Below, piece by piece: positions 46,066 through 54,451 of a stretch of 64,000 bases of DNA (its first letter is position 1; every line of letters begins with the position of its first letter). A model generated the notes under the pieces. The model was not told where the DNA came from. It searched no databases and was given only the letters and a program-made list of their open reading frames with translations. Location: the NCBI GenBank assembly GCA_041399205.1, contig JAWKTK010000029.1:1-64000 (forward strand). Direction: 5' to 3'. Source of the DNA: JAGQOZ01 sp041399205. GTDB lineage: Bacteria; Planctomycetota; Planctomycetia; Pirellulales; Pirellulaceae. The position numbers and the translations under genes were made by a program.

Positions 46066-49000
46066 GACGATTCTCGATCCAATACAAGCAACGCAGGCAC
46101 AGTCTACGCTGCAGACAGCGTTCGAGTCAGTGACGTTCACTGAATTTTGTCTGACGAGTCCTGTGATTGCCGTCGTGGGCGAGGTGACGAGTCCTGTGAT
46201 TGCCGTCGTGGACGAGGTGACGAGTCCTGTGATTGACGTAGTGGGCGAGGTGACGAGTCCTGTGATTGACGTAGTGGGCGAGGTGACGAGTCCTGTGATT
46301 GACGTAGTGGACGAGGTGACGAGTCCTGTGATTGACGTAGTGGACGAGGTGACGAGTCCTGGATTGCCGTCGTGGCTCGTGGGCGAGGTGACGAGTCCTG
46401 TGATTGCGTGTGGACGAGGGCAGTCCGGACGATCCCTATGACGAGTTTGACCGGCTTCGTTCGGACGTCTCGCGAAGCGACTTCCGGAGTTGGCCAAACG
46501 GCGATTGCAGATTGAACGGGATCGCGATTCGCTACAGTGATTCGGGTTGCGTCCAGCTATCGATTTGTGCTTGAGTTCGGCAATCGAAAGTGATTTGGGG
46601 CGAAGCAAGCGTTCCATGATTTCGATTTCTTCCACGTGATTGGCGGCCAATCGAACTCGCTGCACTTCCTCTTCCAACGCCAGCAACCACGTCGGCGGTT
46701 CGAAGCCCACACCCGATGGCTCGCGCATCAGCAGCGCCGTTTCTTCTTCCAAGATTTCAAACGCATCCTTGGCGGTATTATTCATGGCAGGCTCGACTAA
46801 CGCTCGCATCCGATCAATGACCATGGGACGCAAGAAGCGTTCGGCCAGGCGATCGGCGACGGTGGGCAGTCGCATGGCGTATTTGGCTTGCAAACGCGAA
46901 AGCTTGCGAAGATACAAATTCGCTTCATCCGATGTCCGTTCCGTGAGCGCTCGGCGCCACATCTGCGCCGCTTCGTTGCAGTCTTGTCGGACCAGCAGTT
47001 CGTGCGAAAGAACCACTGGGCGCAGATTCCAGACCACTCGTTCATAGTTGTTCAACAGTCGCAAGAAATCCAGCAAATTGAACAACAGATCGCCTCGATC
47101 TGATTGCGTGGTCGTACTGTTGTAGTCTCGATAGCTAGGATAATTTTCGACCACTGCTTCCAGGATCACGGTCAAGTGGCGAATCGCATCGTCACGTGAA
47201 ATCACGGAATCCAAGTCCTGCAGCAGACGCAGTTCATCGTCACCGTGTTCCACCATTTGTTCCAGCCAATTGCCCACACCTTGGTACAAGATGCCTCGAA
47301 CATTGGCCAAACCCAGAAACTGCTGTGTAAACAGATCGGCACCGTACGTTTGGATGAACGCGACCAAGGCGTTCCATTCGTCCGCCGATTTCACTCGTTC
47401 CAAAACAGACAATCGCAACGTCCGACTATGCGAAAGCCAGACGCCCAGCATTGATTCTGTCATTCGCTCTAAGCAGGAAACCAATTGCGATTCTTGGTTC
47501 GAATCATCTCGCAGCGCCAGATCTTGGGTTTCGTTCATGTCTTTAGCGCGAATGATCGTCTTCACCATGTTGCGATAGCCCATTTCGAAGAGATCATCAA
47601 ATTCGGTCACCGCACCTGGGCCGACTGGCGCACTGCGTTCCATGCGCCGCACCAGTTGAATGATGGCGCGCGCTTCGGTCATCATTCCCAGTCGAGGCAA
47701 CCAGGACAACAGCGTGCGAATCAATTGCTGTCGCACTCGTACTTCAATAATGGTGTTCGGGTCGCCGGATCGAGCCAGCGGGACGTACAGTACGGGCTTG
47801 CCATTGAGCGCGCTATAGATTTCATCAAAGGCGGACAGCAATTCCACCGGTTCGCGCACAAAGGCCGCTCGCAGGAATTTCACTGTCTTGCGTTCTTCTT
47901 CGGACAGCGCGTTGAAGATGGCTTCGTTTTCTGGTTGATCGGGAATAGCGACTGCCACAAACGACATGGCTTCCACCACATCCACGCAACACAAGATAAT
48001 CTGTTCCAGCAGCATTTCCTTGATCATGCGTTGACGATCGAATTCGGCCATCGACAGGACATCGCCGGTGGGTCGCGAAAGTTTGTGTTGCGAAACGGAC
48101 TTCATCAGCTGGTGCAGTTGCTGACGAATGCCGTGCAAGTGCTTCCAAGCGTTGCGAAACATATCGGTCAGATCGACGTCGTCCGGTTTGCGGCTCTGAT
48201 CCACGCACCACGCGACGGCGGCGTACTTGCGCAGTTTGGCCAGCGTATTCAGGAATGACAGCCGACCAACAATGTGGTCGTGCACTTGATCCAGCCGGTC
48301 GTTCCGCGAACTATCGACGTCAAACAGACTGCTGTCCATGCCGTCATCCGTGCTGTCACGATAGACCACATCTTCGTAGGCCGCGCCAAACAGATCGTCT
48401 TCTTCGTCCACTTGCTGCGAATCTTCTTCGGACGGCTGATCATCGTCGCTGGCCGGGTTCTGCCCAAAAGGTTCCATGTCGAATTTGGGGACGGTCCACA
48501 ATTCGTCACCATTCGCTTCCAAGTAATCAAAAAACTTGCGAACGATCTTCCAATCAGGGTTCTTCAACGGCGAAGTATCTTCTTGGTCAAAACCAGACGC
48601 AAACTGAATCGCTTGCAGCAACCACTTGGTGGTCAATCGTTGAAATGAAACTTCGCCCTGTTCGAGCGGAATTCGATCGGACTGGCCCACCCAATAGACC
48701 AGCAGTCCTTGCGCGGCGACCAAATCATTTCTAGCTAACAGCATTTCCAGCACCAAACAGTAGGCACGCGGAGCGTCAAAGCTTTCCACGTGCGGTGCCC
48801 AAAAGCGAATATTCCCGGCCGACTGATCGTCCTGATGCCACGCTCGCAACGCATTGGCTACGCTTTCTGTAGCAAAGAAGACTCGGCGAGGATCCGGCGT
48901 GTCCAGCACGCTGACTTCTTGCGGAGCGAATTGGTGCCACCAACGAGTTAATTCGTCTAGTTGGTGCCGAGATTCTTCTTGCATGGCGGTGTCATCTTGT

Positions 49001-50514
49001 GCGGCAGCGGCGCTCCACAGGTGAGCGTAGCAGTCGAAGATTTCGTCCACCATTTCCACCAAATTGTCCACTCGATGATCATGCACGCTATTCTCAATCG
49101 CCGGAAACAGGCTGAAATTTCCGTCGAATCCCAACATGTTCCAGGGGTCGACAAACGCGCCGCATTGGATCCCTTGCAGCAACAATTGTCGGACGGTACG
49201 TAACAGTTGAGCTGCGTTGGTCAGATCTTTGGCGTCTACCAGGGAACGAGCGGTGGTGAGATGGCAATCGATTTGACACATCATACGCGCTGACACGACG
49301 GCAATGGAATCGATGCGGCGTTGCGCCGCATCTGGGTGGCCCATGCGCGCGAAAACACTGGCCAAACGCACGTGCTCTAATTGCGAAGCTCGACGTTTGG
49401 TCAATTCGGCATTCAAATGTTGTCGGGCCGCACCAAACGGTTGACGCAGGCGGTTCGCTTCATCCTTCAAGCGGCGTTGATGCGCAGCGGGTAATTGGTT
49501 GATTAGGCGAGCGTAAAATTCGTCTCGATACCCAGCGATCACCGGCAACAGTTTGGCCAACGTCATGTTGGAATCATAAGCGTCTGGCGCGGGACCGGTG
49601 ATTCCGGACGCCATCAAAATGGTTCCGGCCAGCACGGCGGCCGCTTCCGTAATGCGTTCGCTTAATGAAATAGGGCTCTTGCGAACAATTCGCTGAGTTA
49701 ATGATTCCAATGTGACTTGTTGAATGACAAACCGCGAATAGAACCCGTGGTCGTTGATGGTGTGGATGTCCCATTGGCCGAAATGGTAGTTCGGCCGCTT
49801 GTTGACAGGATGGTCAAAGTCATACGCTCGAGGATCAATGCACAGTTCTTCCAGATGGTCCGGGTAAAAACCGGCGGCGCGTAAGATATCGGGATCGGTG
49901 GCTTCCATCATTTGAATGGCACGTTCGATCACCGGTTGATAACGTCCAATCGCCGCACCCACTCCGCGCACATACACCGGAATCGGCCGCACCTTTTCAT
50001 GCGAGTAGACTTCGCAGCGCTGACTTTCCAAGACGGCTACGGGACGGTAGCCCACGTAGTCATTAATGCGTTGCAAGACTTTCTGGCAGACGGCGTTGTC
50101 GTCATCCCAGGGGCCGCCGGTCAGCAAAATGGCTTCAAAGAAACGAGCCAACAGAAAGGGCCGAAACAGCAACCCATCTTGTTGGTGAAACAAGAGGTCT
50201 CGGTGGAATTCGCGGTACTGCGGCAAGACGAATTCAATTAGGCGAAGAACCTGTTTTGCTTGTGTGGCATCGGCAAAGGCGGCCGATTCGGCTTGAACCA
50301 ATTCGTCCAATTTGGCTTGCATCAGACGAATCACGGTTCGCCACGCATCGTCCGGCAAGGTGGCGCGGATATCCCACGATCCTTCGACGGCTTCGTAAAG
50401 CTGGTTGATGGAGCTTAAGAACCGGGAGTCCGGGTTACCGGAAGAAAAATTGAGGTACCCGAGCGACTGTTCGAGAGCGGCGTGAGCTTCCGAACCGAGG
50501 TCGCGCAGATCCAT
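44848..50514 (-). CDS. 1,888-codon frame: large planctomycete protein joined to the MFS gene
   Basis: The frame opens at ATG 50514 after agggagtcgaaaa. The first roughly 1,315 residues are a cytoplasmic, mainly helical protein (no signal, no membrane segment) with an acidic low-complexity insert near 660-720; I recognise no domain, only the style of a conserved planctomycete protein. Past ELKHKS (about residue 1,325) the translation turns into Arg/Ser-rich sequence, then repeats ITGLVTSxTTx from the 33-bp array, then the MFS transporter. If one A is restored near 46565, the upstream protein ends naturally as KHKIDSWTQPESL with TAG at 46532. I therefore think two genes were joined by one frameshift plus a stop-free array, but the sequence as given is a single frame. 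Confidence 0.6.
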   Translation of the reverse strand: MDLRDLGSEAHAALEQSLGYLNFSSGNPDSRFLSSINQLYEAVEGSWDIRATLPDDAWRTVIRLMQAKLDELVQAESAAFADATQAKQVLRLIEFVLPQYREFHRDLLFHQQDGLLFRPFLLARFFEAILLTGGPWDDDNAVCQKVLQRINDYVGYRPVAVLESQRCEVYSHEKVRPIPVYVRGVGAAIGRYQPVIERAIQMMEATDPDILRAAGFYPDHLEELCIDPRAYDFDHPVNKRPNYHFGQWDIHTINDHGFYSRFVIQQVTLESLTQRIVRKSPISLSERITEAAAVLAGTILMASGITGPAPDAYDSNMTLAKLLPVIAGYRDEFYARLINQLPAAHQRRLKDEANRLRQPFGAARQHLNAELTKRRASQLEHVRLASVFARMGHPDAAQRRIDSIAVVSARMMCQIDCHLTTARSLVDAKDLTNAAQLLRTVRQLLLQGIQCGAFVDPWNMLGFDGNFSLFPAIENSVHDHRVDNLVEMVDEIFDCYAHLWSAAAAQDDTAMQEESRHQLDELTRWWHQFAPQEVSVLDTPDPRRVFFATESVANALRAWHQDDQSAGNIRFWAPHVESFDAPRAYCLVLEMLLARNDLVAAQGLLVYWVGQSDRIPLEQGEVSFQRLTTKWLLQAIQFASGFDQEDTSPLKNPDWKIVRKFFDYLEANGDELWTVPKFDMEPFGQNPASDDDQPSEEDSQQVDEEDDLFGAAYEDVVYRDSTDDGMDSSLFDVDSSRNDRLDQVHDHIVGRLSFLNTLAKLRKYAAVAWCVDQSRKPDDVDLTDMFRNAWKHLHGIRQQLHQLMKSVSQHKLSRPTGDVLSMAEFDRQRMIKEMLLEQIILCCVDVVEAMSFVAVAIPDQPENEAIFNALSEEERKTVKFLRAAFVREPVELLSAFDEIYSALNGKPVLYVPLARSGDPNTIIEVRVRQQLIRTLLSWLPRLGMMTEARAIIQLVRRMERSAPVGPGAVTEFDDLFEMGYRNMVKTIIRAKDMNETQDLALRDDSNQESQLVSCLERMTESMLGVWLSHSRTLRLSVLERVKSADEWNALVAFIQTYGADLFTQQFLGLANVRGILYQGVGNWLEQMVEHGDDELRLLQDLDSVISRDDAIRHLTVILEAVVENYPSYRDYNSTTTQSDRGDLLFNLLDFLRLLNNYERVVWNLRPVVLSHELLVRQDCNEAAQMWRRALTERTSDEANLYLRKLSRLQAKYAMRLPTVADRLAERFLRPMVIDRMRALVEPAMNNTAKDAFEILEEETALLMREPSGVGFEPPTWLLALEEEVQRVRLAANHVEEIEIMERLLRPKSLSIAELKHKSIAGRNPNHCSESRSRSICNRRLANSGSRFARRPNEAGQTRHRDRPDCPRPHAITGLVTSPTSHDGNPGLVTSSTTSITGLVTSSTTSITGLVTSPTTSITGLVTSPTTSITGLVTSSTTAITGLVTSPTTAITGLVRQNSVNVTDSNAVCSVDCACVACIGSRIVMLLRVARYFRESYSGLSKPLWLLALVLLVNRCGSMALPFLALYLTKQLGYSETSTGTLLSVYGVGAIGGTYFGGRLVGRYGPIRVIIGSFLLSIPAYVLVPLCHSPMTIAGALLAWSLLAEAVRPAAMTATTLLSPTSLHPKAMALNRLAVNLGMSIGPVVGGWLAGIDYRFLFWVNAAAAFVSGCLTWRFFAGNFGNESCVSDTSDGDTESSSIRTGKPWHDRIYVQFLALNLVTGIVFFQLLSTFPMYLRERYGLQEFQIGSLMTLNTLVIVAFEMLLTHFMRRFRAANVLAVGVGLIGLGFALMPWGHSVIWACCSVLVWTLGEMLWGPYSATFAASRSHNRNRGEYMGLYTMSFSVSHVVAPILGTSLYAVSPSLPWHMIGIVTLCLVPGYVMLGRLCRTE
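46153..46420. repeat. 33-bp tandem array, 8 units
   Basis: Units begin gacgagtcctgtgattg at 46153, 46186, 46219, 46252, 46285, 46318, 46351 and 46390. They vary at a few sites (gccgtcgtg or gacgtagtg; gggcg or gacg), and the seventh unit is 39 bases. Being a multiple of three and free of stops on the minus strand, the array keeps one frame open through it. Confidence 0.95.
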
Positions 50515-50916
50515 TTTTCGACTCCCTAAAACCTGATCATCAACCGAGTGTAGATTCGTTTGTGACTACTGCCGCGACCCATTCGCAGCCCAACAAACCG
50601 ACAATCGTAAGGGCTAGTGAACATTCGGTCCACGGGGTGCCCCACCCAAGAGAGGGCTGTTCTGGCTAAGTCCAATTCAAGTCTCTTAGCAAACGGACGA
50701 GAATGTTTGCCGATCGAAACAGAAAATCGGGCTGTCCCGGAAAGACTTTACGTGCGGTTTTGAGTCAGTTTGATTATCATGAAACCGAGCGGTATCCAAG
50801 ATGATTTGGACGGTCTGCTAAGCTGGTTTCGTTGGTTTGTGTCCATTTTGAGGCGGCATGAACGCCAGCGACTGTCAGAAACAGAGCATGAATTTGTTAA
50901 CAGAGAAGAAGTCGTA
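50515..50916. other. Intergenic region between divergent genes
   Basis: No gene is supported. An open frame starting at 50770 is simply the upstream extension of the next gene and lacks a signal peptide there. Confidence 0.45.
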
Positions 50917-52476
50917 ATGGCATTTCGAACGGGCGTTCTTCGCCAAACCTTTGTGGTAATGGCACTAATCTTGGTGTCTTCCGCTTCCGCGCAGTTGGAT
51001 CTTTCTTCGTCGGCGTTGCGAAAAGCGGGACTGGAATTAATGTGGTCCAGCCAGGTGCAAGTTGACCGACGGTACGGTTCGCTGGGCGAAATCACCTTGC
51101 ACGTCAATCCGGTGTCGCAGGTTTCGATCATGGAAGTGCACCATGATCAAGGTGTGACTCGTTTTTCCGAATTGCAATTTCCCGGAACCGATGGTCGAGC
51201 CGAAGCGAAACGGATGGCCGATATTGAGGTGATTCGCCGTGAAGCTTTGGGGCAGCATCCCAAGTTGGAAGAGCGACTGGTTCCACGAACTCGCATCTTT
51301 TGTCAAACCAGCAACGGTGTCTTGCAGTGCATCAATGCAGAAACGGGCGGGACGGAATGGTCTGTTTCCGTAGGCCGATCCACATCGCCTGGTATGGCCG
51401 CTGCATCTAACGGTACGATTGTGGCCGCCGTGAACGGAGCGAATTTGTCCTTACTGGACTACAACACAGGCAAATTACTTCGCGAAGAACGTTTGGTGAA
51501 CACACCCGCCGTCGGACCGATGGACGCCACGCTGGGGCCAGGCATGAGTGTTGACTGGGTGTTTGTGCCGACCATCAACGGCTTGATGGAAGGCTTTCAT
51601 CTGACGGATACCAGTCGGCCACCGTGGCGATATGTATCGGGCGGTGAAATCACGGGACGACCCACCGTAGGATCTCATACAGTGAGCTGGACCACAGAGA
51701 ACGGCAATTTGATTGTGGCCAATGCTAATTCGCCGGTAGTTATGTACCGCTTTGAACTGGGTGGTAGTATCGAATCTTATCCCGCGCTGACCAACGCAAA
51801 CCAGTTGGTCGTGGCATCAAGTTCCGGATACGCGTTTGCCCTGGATGATGTTCGAGGTTCAACGCAGTGGGAGTTTGCTGCCGGTGACGAAATTGTGCAT
51901 CCACCCGTTTCGATCGAAAAAGATGTTTACCTGATCACGGCTGGTCGAGATCTATACTGCGTGAACGAAGAAGATGGCATGGAGCGTTGGGTGTGTCGCG
52001 GAGTGGAACGATTCCTGGCCGCCAGCAAAACTCGTATCTACGCGCTGTCTCGATTTAACGAATTGCTGGTGCTGGATCGCGCCAATGGTGGACGATTGGC
52101 CAAAGTGAATATCGGCAAAGCGGACCTGCAATACGTCAACCAGTCTACCGATCGCATCATCCTGGCTACTCGATCTGGCGAATTGGTTTCGCTTCGCGAA
52201 CGGTCGGCGTCATGGCCTACTATCTTTGCCAATTTGCAGCAGCCAGAAAGTCGCGAACCACTGGTGCGCAAAGAACGCGATACCACTGCCGATCAACCAA
52301 CGGAAACTCCAGAAGAACAGCCCGAAGACAACAACTTGGACCAAGGAGACGATTTTGGCTTTCCTATGGACGATGCGCCGATGGACGATGACGTTCCGGC
52401 CGATGACGGTGCTCCCATGGATGACGGCGACGTGTTTGACGAAGATCCGTTTGAAGGCTTTGGCGACGGCTTCTAA
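50917..52476 (+). CDS. PQQ-like beta-propeller protein, exported
   Basis: A 519-residue protein. The ATG at 50917 (after agagaagaagtcgta) puts the signal peptide (VLRQTFVVMALILVSSASA) at the N-terminus. Residues about 75-450 form BamB/PQQ-type blades: IFCQTSNGVLQCINAETGGT, TIVAAVNGANLSLLDYNTGK, VVASSSGYAFALDDVRGSTQ, YLITAGRDLYCVNEEDGMER. The C-terminal 60 residues are strongly acidic and Asp/Met/Pro-rich (FPMDDAPMDDDVPADDG), an unstructured tail. It is likely periplasmic. Three propeller genes of this type lie within 16 kb (41.1, 50.9 and 54.5 kb), all differing in length. A terminator follows, so purH is transcribed separately. Confidence 0.82.
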   Translation: MAFRTGVLRQTFVVMALILVSSASAQLDLSSSALRKAGLELMWSSQVQVDRRYGSLGEITLHVNPVSQVSIMEVHHDQGVTRFSELQFPGTDGRAEAKRMADIEVIRREALGQHPKLEERLVPRTRIFCQTSNGVLQCINAETGGTEWSVSVGRSTSPGMAAASNGTIVAAVNGANLSLLDYNTGKLLREERLVNTPAVGPMDATLGPGMSVDWVFVPTINGLMEGFHLTDTSRPPWRYVSGGEITGRPTVGSHTVSWTTENGNLIVANANSPVVMYRFELGGSIESYPALTNANQLVVASSSGYAFALDDVRGSTQWEFAAGDEIVHPPVSIEKDVYLITAGRDLYCVNEEDGMERWVCRGVERFLAASKTRIYALSRFNELLVLDRANGGRLAKVNIGKADLQYVNQSTDRIILATRSGELVSLRERSASWPTIFANLQQPESREPLVRKERDTTADQPTETPEEQPEDNNLDQGDDFGFPMDDAPMDDDVPADDGAPMDDGDVFDEDPFEGFGDGF

Positions 52477-52514
52477 ATCCAGAGAGATTGTTCGAATAAG
52501 CAAAAACTTCTGCG

Positions 52515-52556
52515 GCGGGCGAATGGCAGTACCATGTCATTCGCCCGCTTTCGTTT
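52515..52556 (+). terminator. Terminator after the propeller gene
   Basis: An 11-bp stem, GCGGGCGAATG / CATTCGCCCGC, with a 12-base loop is followed by TTTCGTTT, 38 bases after the stop. Confidence 0.82.
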
Positions 52557-52765
52557 GAATTCGGCCCAAAATCAGACTGCCAATTCCGCACAAGTCAATT
52601 CCGAATTTGGCAAGGGGAGTTGACCGGCGGCCGGTTGGATTGAAAATCGAGCCTTACGACTTGTCCCGAAGTCGATTCCGCTACCATCCGGACACGGTGG
52701 ACACCACACCGTGATCTGTGCCACGTGGATTCGCGACCCTTCAAGACACAAGGAAACGCTCAAAT

Positions 52766-54343
52766 ATGGATTCTCCGTCGATTCAACGAGCTCTAATCAG
52801 CGTCAGCGACAAAACCGGACTCGTGGAATTTGGCCAGCAACTGGCCAGCTCCGGCATCACCATTTACAGCACTGGCGGAACGGCCAAAGCGTTAAAAGAC
52901 GCAAATATCGACGTCATTGACGTTTCTGAATATACGCAGTTTCCGGAAATGATGAGCGGTCGTTTGAAAACGCTGCACCCCAAAATTTTCGGTGGCATTT
53001 TGTGCCGACATGATCGCCAAGATGACATGCAAGCGATTGCGGAACACGGTATTCATGCCTTCGAACTGGTTGTGGTCAACTTGTATCCGTTTGAAGCCAC
53101 TATCGCCAAACCAGGCGTCACATTGGCCGAAGTGATCGAACAAATTGATATCGGCGGTCCCAGCTTGGTTCGCGCCGCTGCCAAGAACCACAAGTTCACG
53201 ACCATTGTGACGTCGGCCTCGCAATATGCCGAAGTAGCCGACGCGATTTCCACCGACAAAGCCACGTCACTGGACTTGCGATTTCGTTTGGCCGCAGCCG
53301 CATTTGCGCGAACCGCCGAATACGACACCGCCATCAGCGCGTATTTTCAAAAACAACTTTGCGAATCAGCCGACACGGCGTTTCCTCCAACGCAAACCAT
53401 TTCACTGCAACTTCAATCGGTCTTGCGCTACGGCGAAAATCCTCATCAACAAGCAGCCATCTACAAAGACGCGTCGGTTCAGCGTCCCAGTCTGTTGAAT
53501 GCCAAACAGCTAAATGGCAAAGAATTGTCTTACAACAATTTGTTGGATCTGGACGCCGCGTGGAGCATTGCGAAATCGCTACCGGACTGTGCGGTATCCG
53601 TGATCAAGCACAACAATCCCTGCGGTGCCGCGTCGGCGGCAACACTATCCGCAGCAACGCAAAAGGCCATGGACGGCGATCCGGTCAGTGCCTTCGGTTC
53701 CATCTTGGGCATGAATCAAGAAGTGGACGCCGCCACGGCTGAAATACTGGCCACGCCCGGGCTATTTGTAGAAGCCATCATTGCACCTCGTTTTACTGCC
53801 GATGCTTTGGAAATCCTCAAGACCAAACCGAAATGGAAAAGCAACGTACGGCTGATGGAACTGGGCGACATTCCGTCGCAAGCCGGAGGACAACTCTTTC
53901 GCCAAGTCGACGGCGGGATGTTGGTGCAAGACGCCGATGATGGCCCCGACCTGGTGCAGGAATGGCAATGCGTCACGCAGACTCAGCCCAGTGACGAACT
54001 TTGGGAAGAACTAAAATTCGCTTGGGCCATGGTTCGCCACATTAAGTCCAACGCCATTGCCGTGACTAAAGACCGGTCACTCGTGGGCGCCGGTGCGGGG
54101 CAAATGAGCCGAGTGGATTCGGTGGAGATTTCGCTGAAAAAAGCGGGCGAACGAACAAAGGGAGCCGTGTTATCGTCCGACGCGTTTTTCCCGTTTCCCG
54201 ATTCGATCGAAGCTGCCGCACAAGCCGGGATCGCCGCTGTCATCCAACCCGGCGGCTCCAAACGAGACCAAGAAGTGATCGATGCGTGCAACCGGTTGGG
54301 CATCCCCATGGTCTTCACCGGCCGACGTCATTTCAAACACTAA
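52766..54343 (+). CDS. purH: Bifunctional AICAR formyltransferase / IMP cyclohydrolase
   Basis: A 525-residue protein, the usual length. The ATG at 52766 (aaggaaacgctcaaat upstream) gives MDSPSIQRALISVSDKTGLV, the standard PurH opening. The cyclohydrolase domain (about 1-195) has IYSTGGTAKAL, PEMMSGRLKTLHPKIFGGIL, FELVVVNLYPFEATIA and IDIGGPSLVRAAAKN. The transformylase domain has LRYGENPHQQAA, KQLNGKELSYNNLLDLDAAW, IKHNNPCGAA, RHIKSNAIAVTKD, GAGAGQMSRVDSVEI and SDAFFPFPDSIEAAAQAG. It catalyses the last two steps of de novo purine synthesis, AICAR to FAICAR (10-formyl-THF) and then IMP. It is a lone housekeeping gene here, with no other pur genes nearby. Confidence 0.97.
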   Translation: MDSPSIQRALISVSDKTGLVEFGQQLASSGITIYSTGGTAKALKDANIDVIDVSEYTQFPEMMSGRLKTLHPKIFGGILCRHDRQDDMQAIAEHGIHAFELVVVNLYPFEATIAKPGVTLAEVIEQIDIGGPSLVRAAAKNHKFTTIVTSASQYAEVADAISTDKATSLDLRFRLAAAAFARTAEYDTAISAYFQKQLCESADTAFPPTQTISLQLQSVLRYGENPHQQAAIYKDASVQRPSLLNAKQLNGKELSYNNLLDLDAAWSIAKSLPDCAVSVIKHNNPCGAASAATLSAATQKAMDGDPVSAFGSILGMNQEVDAATAEILATPGLFVEAIIAPRFTADALEILKTKPKWKSNVRLMELGDIPSQAGGQLFRQVDGGMLVQDADDGPDLVQEWQCVTQTQPSDELWEELKFAWAMVRHIKSNAIAVTKDRSLVGAGAGQMSRVDSVEISLKKAGERTKGAVLSSDAFFPFPDSIEAAAQAGIAAVIQPGGSKRDQEVIDACNRLGIPMVFTGRRHFKH

Positions 54344-54375
54344 AGTGAAACAGCCAAAGCCACGATTTCCAACGT

Positions 54376-54399
54376 GTAGTGGACCAGGTGACGAGTCCT
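54376..54399 (+). repeat. Isolated copy of the 33-bp array unit
   Basis: Twenty-four bases match the array unit gtagtggacgaggtgacgag plus tcct with one difference (c for g at 54385). It lies in the short space after purH, 8 kb from the array. Confidence 0.8.
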
Positions 54400-54451
54400 T
54401 CCGGAAGAAAATACTTTTTCGGCCGAAGGATCGTCGCGCTGCCCGGCTACA

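Noticed and set aside
46153..46420. CRISPR array at the 33-bp repeats
   Set aside because: The repeats are head-to-tail with only point variants; there are no spacers and no cas genes.
46064..46441. Plus-strand protein with SPVIDVVGEVT repeats
   Set aside because: It is the antisense reading of the array; it has no ribosome-binding site or family, and the minus-strand frame is supported by real domains on both sides.
46440..46542. Plus-strand coiled-coil C-terminus (RLAKRLPELAKRRLQIERDR, stop at 46538)
   Set aside because: It reads well for about 24 codons, but upstream it needs a frame change and has no start; it could be a chance antisense reading of the large gene's tail.
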